Positions 20,549-24,093 of a stretch of 24,093 nucleotides of DNA are shown in pieces. The position numbers and the translations under genes are program-made. Position 1 is the stretch's first letter, and every line of letters begins with the position of its first letter. A model generated the notes under the pieces. That model did not search any database, was not told the DNA's origin, and was given only the letters and a program-made list of their open reading frames with translations. The stretch comes from a virus: positions 1 through 24,093 of the IMG/VR virus record IMGVR_UViG_3300028388_001212; one strand, 5' to 3'.

Positions 20549-20703
20549 GTTTAGACCAAGAATTATTTATTAGAGATGCCATTGAGAAAGCAATTAAAGA
20601 TAATCCTGATTATGATAACCTAAGTGTTAAAGTGCATGTAGAAGTTGATGGCAACAGAGTTATTGTGAGAGAGGGTGTTGAGTCATTAGAGTTATCTCGA
20701 TAG
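20545..20703 (+). CDS. Small acidic protein (52 aa)
   Basis: The ATG at 20545 overlaps the polymerase stop (ATGA) and follows AGAGGTAAAG. The protein begins MSLDQELFIRDAIEKAIKDN and has a beta-like second half ('VKVHVEVDGNRVIVREG'). It is too short to assign. The last 19 bp overlap the ATT-started resolvase gene. Function unknown; coupling to the polymerase suggests an accessory role at most. Confidence 0.65.
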   Translation: MSLDQELFIRDAIEKAIKDNPDYDNLSVKVHVEVDGNRVIVREGVESLELSR

Positions 20704-21173
20704 ACCCCTCAGGAAACTACACAGAAGGAAAAGGGATTACAGGCTACACGATATTTTCTTTTGAGCTAGAGGAAGCTGGGAATATTAGAGCAGACAAGTT
20801 CGAAACTAAATTAGAGTATTGGGCTGAACATGAACGCTTAGTCAATGCAGGTTACGATGTCATCATAGTAGAAGATTATAGGTTGTATAACCATGCAGGG
20901 GCGAGTGCGAGCATGCAGTCCTACTCCCAAATGGAAACCCCCAGACTGATAGGCATATTAGAATATTTAGCTCACTTAAATAATAAAGAGATTGTCTTCC
21001 AGATGGCTAATCAAATGAAAGCCTATGATGAAGAAGTCTTAATTAAAAGAAACTTACTTAGAAAACAAGGGAAGAGGTATTATTATAATGGCTCGAACAT
21101 TACATTAAACGGGCATATGAGGTCTGCTTACAAGCACTTCCTCAAGTGGCTCGGAAAACAGAAAGGAGTATAA
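20685..21173 (+). CDS. RNase H-fold (RuvC-like) Holliday junction resolvase, apparent ATT start
   Basis: The first ATG in frame (20883) would remove the conserved core. The frame opens at 20682 with no ATG, GTG or TTG before the first motif. ATT at 20685, with GAGGG 9 bp upstream, gives MRVISIDPSGNYTEGKGITG, a typical first strand of an RNase H-fold nuclease with catalytic D7. It continues with 'YDVIIVEDYRLYNHAGASAS' (E63), 'METPRLIGILEYL' and the C-terminal 'NGHMRSAYKHFLKWL', giving 162 residues. In phage RuvC-like proteins the C-terminal segment usually reads H-RDA--H; here the Asp position is Ser (RSA), so the last acidic ligand may be elsewhere or missing. The role would be cutting branched DNA before packaging. 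The start codon is the main uncertainty. Confidence 0.65.
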   Translation: MRVISIDPSGNYTEGKGITGYTIFSFELEEAGNIRADKFETKLEYWAEHERLVNAGYDVIIVEDYRLYNHAGASASMQSYSQMETPRLIGILEYLAHLNNKEIVFQMANQMKAYDEEVLIKRNLLRKQGKRYYYNGSNITLNGHMRSAYKHFLKWLGKQKGV

Positions 21174-21174
21174 C

Positions 21175-23127
21175 ATGTGGGACAATTTAGATGAACGGCA
21201 AGAAGTCGTTCTCTCCAAGTACAAGAAAAAAGGCGAGACACATGAGGAGTTTATTGAGCGTATTAGTTTAGGCGATAAAGAACTCTATGAGATATTTAAA
21301 AATAAAGAAGGTTTATGGGGTGGTCGTAACCTCTATGCCATCGGTAGAGAAGGAAACATCACGGGCTCTAACTGCTATGTCGCTACTGACCCAGAAGATA
21401 GTCTCGAAGACATCTACCGTGCTGACTACCATTTAGCTAGGACTTACAGCTATGGTGGTGGGCAAGGTTTAAACTTATCTAAGATTAGACCTAAGGATGC
21501 TAAGGTAAATAACACCTCAAGCACAAGTCCAGGACCGATGGTGTTTGCTGAGAAGTATTCACACACTACCTTAAATACGCAACAGGCTAAGCGTAGAGGG
21601 GCTTTAATGCTCATGATGAACATTGACCACCCCGATGTATTAGACTTCGCTACAGCCAAGCTAGACCTCACTAAAATCAATGGGGCTAATATCTCCTTAG
21701 CTATGACTGATGACTTTATTAAAGCCGCAGCTAACGATGAAATGTGGGAGATGAGTTTTGAAACTCCATACGAAGTTATTACAAAACGTGTGAGAGCTAG
21801 AGACTTAATGGAAGTCATTGCGTATGCTAACCACACCATGGGTGACCCTGGAATGATATTCATTGATAATGTCAATAACTACCATTTACTCAGTGAGTAC
21901 CCTGATGTTAAGTTCACAGCAACTAACCCCTGTGGTGAGCAACCACTTATGGCGAATGGTTCTTGTAACTTAGGCTCTGTAAACCTATATGCGTTCGTAC
22001 GCAAACCATTTACCGAAGATGCTTACTTTGATGCTAGCAGATTTGCACATGTCGTCAAACACATGACATGGGGCTTAGACGAGCTTTTAACTATGTTGGG
22101 TGATAGACATGCACTTCAAGAACAAAGAGACCATGTAGGACAGTGGAGAGAAGTAGGACTAGGTGTCATGGGTCTTGCTGATTTAGCTTTAGGTATGGGC
22201 ATGGCTTACGGTAGCGAGCCTTTCATTGAACTTTTAGATGACATCATGAAGCTCATGGCAAACGCAGCAGCTCAAGCCAGTGCTATGAGAGCACAACACT
22301 ACGGCTCATTTGAGCGCTATGACTATGACCTTGTTAGTAAATCTGTCTTCTTCAACCATGCTTACACAGAAGAAACTAAGAGTATGATTAAACAGTTTGG
22401 TCTTCGTAACTCTCGTATCTTATCTATCGCACCGACTGGGTCAATTAGTAATGTGTTAGGTGTCTCAGGTGGGGTGGAACCATTCTTCATGTTAGGTTAT
22501 AACCGCACCATTCAAAGTATGTTTGAAGCTGAGAAGACCATTACAGTGTGGGAGAAAACTCCTAAGGCACTTGCAGCTCACCTTAAAATTGATAGCATTG
22601 ACGAACTTCCTGAGTGGGCAAAAGTCACCAGCCAAAACATTGACTTCGATGACCGTGCCGCTGTTCAAGCAACCATTCAAAACTATGTTGATACTGCCAT
22701 TAGCTCTACCTTTAACTTAAACAACGATGCCACAGTCGATGACATCATTGACATTTACTTTAAAGCACATGAGTATGGTCTTAAAGGTGCAACTGTGTTT
22801 AGAGATAACTGTGCTAAGGTTGGTATTCTTTCTGGGACAAGTGGTTGGCAAGCAGATAAAAACCCTGCGGTTGCCCCTCGCATCCTAGTTCAAGAAACTT
22901 GGTATGATAAAGAAACTAAAGAAACAAAAGAGTTCACTAAGCCATACGAGATTAAGGGAGACGCTGTTATAAAGATTGAGGATGAAGCAATTCTTACACC
23001 ACCTACAACCGTTTATAACAACGAGATGTTGGATGTGTGTCCGATATGTGGGGCACCATTAGTTAAAAGAAATGGATGCACAGAGTGTATCGAACCAGAA
23101 TGTGATTATGCGAGGTGTGATGTTTAA
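21175..23127 (+). CDS. nrdJ: Class II (adenosylcobalamin-dependent) ribonucleotide reductase
   Basis: This 650-residue enzyme reduces ribonucleotides to deoxyribonucleotides for phage DNA synthesis. Seen in order: 'ITGSNCYVA' with redox Cys C67; 'NPCGEQPL' (251-258) with the radical-site Cys C253 and Glu E255; 'GSCNLGSVNL' with C264, the partner of C67; and the phosphate loop 'APTGSISNVLG'. A cysteine-rich tail ('DVCPICGAPLVKRNGCTECI' and 'CDYARC') provides the shuttle thiols and/or a zinc site. There is no ATP-cone at the N-terminus, so allosteric control of overall activity is probably absent. No small radical subunit or glycyl-radical site is present, which points to class II. It works without oxygen but needs B12 from the host. 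AAAGGAG precedes the ATG. It is coupled to a MazG-like gene. Confidence 0.9.
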   Translation: MWDNLDERQEVVLSKYKKKGETHEEFIERISLGDKELYEIFKNKEGLWGGRNLYAIGREGNITGSNCYVATDPEDSLEDIYRADYHLARTYSYGGGQGLNLSKIRPKDAKVNNTSSTSPGPMVFAEKYSHTTLNTQQAKRRGALMLMMNIDHPDVLDFATAKLDLTKINGANISLAMTDDFIKAAANDEMWEMSFETPYEVITKRVRARDLMEVIAYANHTMGDPGMIFIDNVNNYHLLSEYPDVKFTATNPCGEQPLMANGSCNLGSVNLYAFVRKPFTEDAYFDASRFAHVVKHMTWGLDELLTMLGDRHALQEQRDHVGQWREVGLGVMGLADLALGMGMAYGSEPFIELLDDIMKLMANAAAQASAMRAQHYGSFERYDYDLVSKSVFFNHAYTEETKSMIKQFGLRNSRILSIAPTGSISNVLGVSGGVEPFFMLGYNRTIQSMFEAEKTITVWEKTPKALAAHLKIDSIDELPEWAKVTSQNIDFDDRAAVQATIQNYVDTAISSTFNLNNDATVDDIIDIYFKAHEYGLKGATVFRDNCAKVGILSGTSGWQADKNPAVAPRILVQETWYDKETKETKEFTKPYEIKGDAVIKIEDEAILTPPTTVYNNEMLDVCPICGAPLVKRNGCTECIEPECDYARCDV

Positions 23128-23456
23128 TGGGAATTAGAGGACTGCAAAAAGCCATTCATGAAATGGCTAAAGAGAAAGGTTGGTGGGATGAGGGCAGAGA
23201 CTTTCCTGAAGTCGTAGCCCTTGCTCACTCTGAACTAAGTGAAGCGTTGGAAGAGTACCGTAATGATATGCCACTCTTTTACTTTAATGAAGACAAACCC
23301 GATAAGCCAGAAGGCATTGGTATCGAGATGGCAGATGTCATCATTCGTATTCTTGACTGGGCAGAAAGTGTAGACTGCGATATAGAAGATATGATTAAAA
23401 TTAAGTTTAATTATAATGCCACAAGACCTTACAAACATGGTGGTAAGAAGATTTGA
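23127..23456 (+). CDS. MazG-like nucleotide pyrophosphohydrolase
   Basis: This 109-residue all-alpha protein has the MazG-type metal-binding pattern: 'LAHSELSEALEEYR' (E36, E39 and E42-E43 in an E--EA-EE arrangement) and, later, 'IEMADVIIRILDWAE' (E67/D70, an E--D motif). Such enzymes cut NTPs or dNTPs to monophosphates, or, in phages, may lower (p)ppGpp or clear unwanted nucleotides. The start ATG overlaps the reductase stop (TAATG), so both nucleotide-metabolism genes are translated together. The basic end ('YKHGGKKI') leads into the exonuclease gene. Substrate cannot be told from the sequence. Confidence 0.85.
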   Translation: MGIRGLQKAIHEMAKEKGWWDEGRDFPEVVALAHSELSEALEEYRNDMPLFYFNEDKPDKPEGIGIEMADVIIRILDWAESVDCDIEDMIKIKFNYNATRPYKHGGKKI

Positions 23457-24093
23457 AAGTAGCTCCTAAAAGAAGAACAGGAGTATCAAGTTCCAAGATT
23501 TCTGCCATATTAAACCGCAACCGGTATAGAGATGTTATAGACCAATGGATGCAAGACACCAAACGGGCAAAACCTTCTTTTACTAATACGGCTAAAAAGA
23601 AAATGAGCATGGGAACTAGGATGGAACATATCATCAAAGAGCTTGTCGAAGAACATTTCGGCATTGCTCTTACGGTTGATAAAAACCGTTATGTTGACGA
23701 TGCTAGAGATTACATGAGCATTGAGTTTGATGCCTTAGACTACTTCAATAAAACCGTATATGAGTTTAAGAACACTGAGATGGATGAAGACCATATCTAT
23801 GAGACTTACTATGGGCAAGTTCAGTTTGCTATGTATATGATAGGGTGGCATAAGGCTCGCATTTGTTATCTAAGAAATGGTTGGGACTTAGGTTATGTCG
23901 ATGTCCCAAGGGATGATAACTACATAGAGAATATGTTAGTTGCTGCGGCTAAGTATTATTACTGCTTAGAACAAGACAGACAACCTGACCCAGAAGACTT
24001 TAACGAGATTGCCAACCGCATTGAGTTCTATCAAAAGCTAGACCACAAAGAGTCTGCAACCGAACCTGCTGACTTAACCTTAGAAGAAATTGA
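23453..24093 (+). CDS. YqaJ/lambda-exonuclease-type PD-(D/E)XK nuclease, cut by window edge
   Basis: The frame starts at TTG 23453, overlapping the previous stop, and runs off the right edge (213 codons seen). The protein begins MKVAPKRRTGVSSSKISAIL. The nuclease motifs are 'MGTRMEHIIKELVEE' (helix with the first Glu), 'SIEFDALDY' (the Asp), 'TVYEFKNT' (the E-x-K) and 'YYGQVQFAMYMIGWHKARI' (the Q---Q-type helix). This is the order of YqaJ-type recombinases and 5'-3' exonucleases that make single strands for annealing. Together with the Sak4-like ATPase and DUF669-like protein it would complete a phage recombination system. The start is less certain: the upstream GGTGGTAAGAAG is a weak ribosome binding site. 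Confidence 0.75.
   Translation, partial: MKVAPKRRTGVSSSKISAILNRNRYRDVIDQWMQDTKRAKPSFTNTAKKKMSMGTRMEHIIKELVEEHFGIALTVDKNRYVDDARDYMSIEFDALDYFNKTVYEFKNTEMDEDHIYETYYGQVQFAMYMIGWHKARICYLRNGWDLGYVDVPRDDNYIENMLVAAAKYYYCLEQDRQPDPEDFNEIANRIEFYQKLDHKESATEPADLTLEEI

Noticed and set aside
20883-21173. Resolvase gene starting at ATG 20883
   Set aside because: It would lose the IDPSG catalytic strand and the central VIIVEDY strand, which are clearly encoded in the same open frame upstream.

Overview
This window looks like part of the genome of a tailed double-stranded DNA bacteriophage (or prophage) of a low-GC Gram-positive (Bacillota-type) host. The grounds are: a terminase large subunit and a portal protein side by side; a complete phage replication and nucleotide-metabolism block; dense packing with 1-60 bp gene overlaps; AGGAGG-type ribosome binding sites; and several consensus TTGACA-17-TATAAT promoters. 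TGA is used as a stop, so the code is standard bacterial. No integrase, lysogeny repressor, tRNA, IS element or CRISPR array was seen.

Layout. Bases 1-3252 are leftward late genes, in transcription order: terminase large subunit, a small membrane-anchored protein, an Ala/Pro-rich small protein, and the portal protein, which runs off the left edge. Bases 3253-4855 are a mostly non-coding control region with only two small genes. It holds paired direct repeats, a GC-rich tandem repeat, at least five palindromes that match the CcpA/cre (LacI-family) operator pattern, an apparent leftward small RNA with its own consensus promoter and terminator, a structured RNA or leader, and a series of strong rightward promoters. 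Bases 4856-6016 are a cluster of very small early proteins ending at a terminator. Bases 6038-9927 are a module under its own consensus promoter: a 783-aa zinc-binding putative amidoligase (glutamine-synthetase-fold COOH-NH2 ligase), a class II (Ntn) glutamine amidotransferase, and a sigma-70-like factor. Bases 9911-12042 are small accessory and membrane proteins and a possible small terminase. Bases 12042-24093 are the replication/recombination/nucleotide block: SNF2-type helicase, RecA/Sak4-like ATPase, DUF669-like protein, a TOPRIM primase fused to an MCM-like AAA+ helicase, family A DNA polymerase with proofreading exonuclease, RNase H-fold (RuvC-like) resolvase, class II (B12-type) ribonucleotide reductase, MazG-like pyrophosphohydrolase, and a YqaJ-type exonuclease cut by the right edge.

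How it may work together (inference): host sigma-A promoters in the control region and at 6038 and 10627 would start early transcription. The phage sigma-like protein at 9403 is a candidate for switching on the leftward late genes, which lack a convincing host-type promoter. The replication block supplies a nearly self-sufficient replisome and dNTP supply. The amidoligase plus glutaminase pair is the clearest candidate for a poorly described system: a glutamine-fed amide- or peptide-bond-forming modification of an unknown target. Three genes (10228, 11044, 20685) can only be given complete N-termini by starting at ATT or ATA codons, a recurring oddity.
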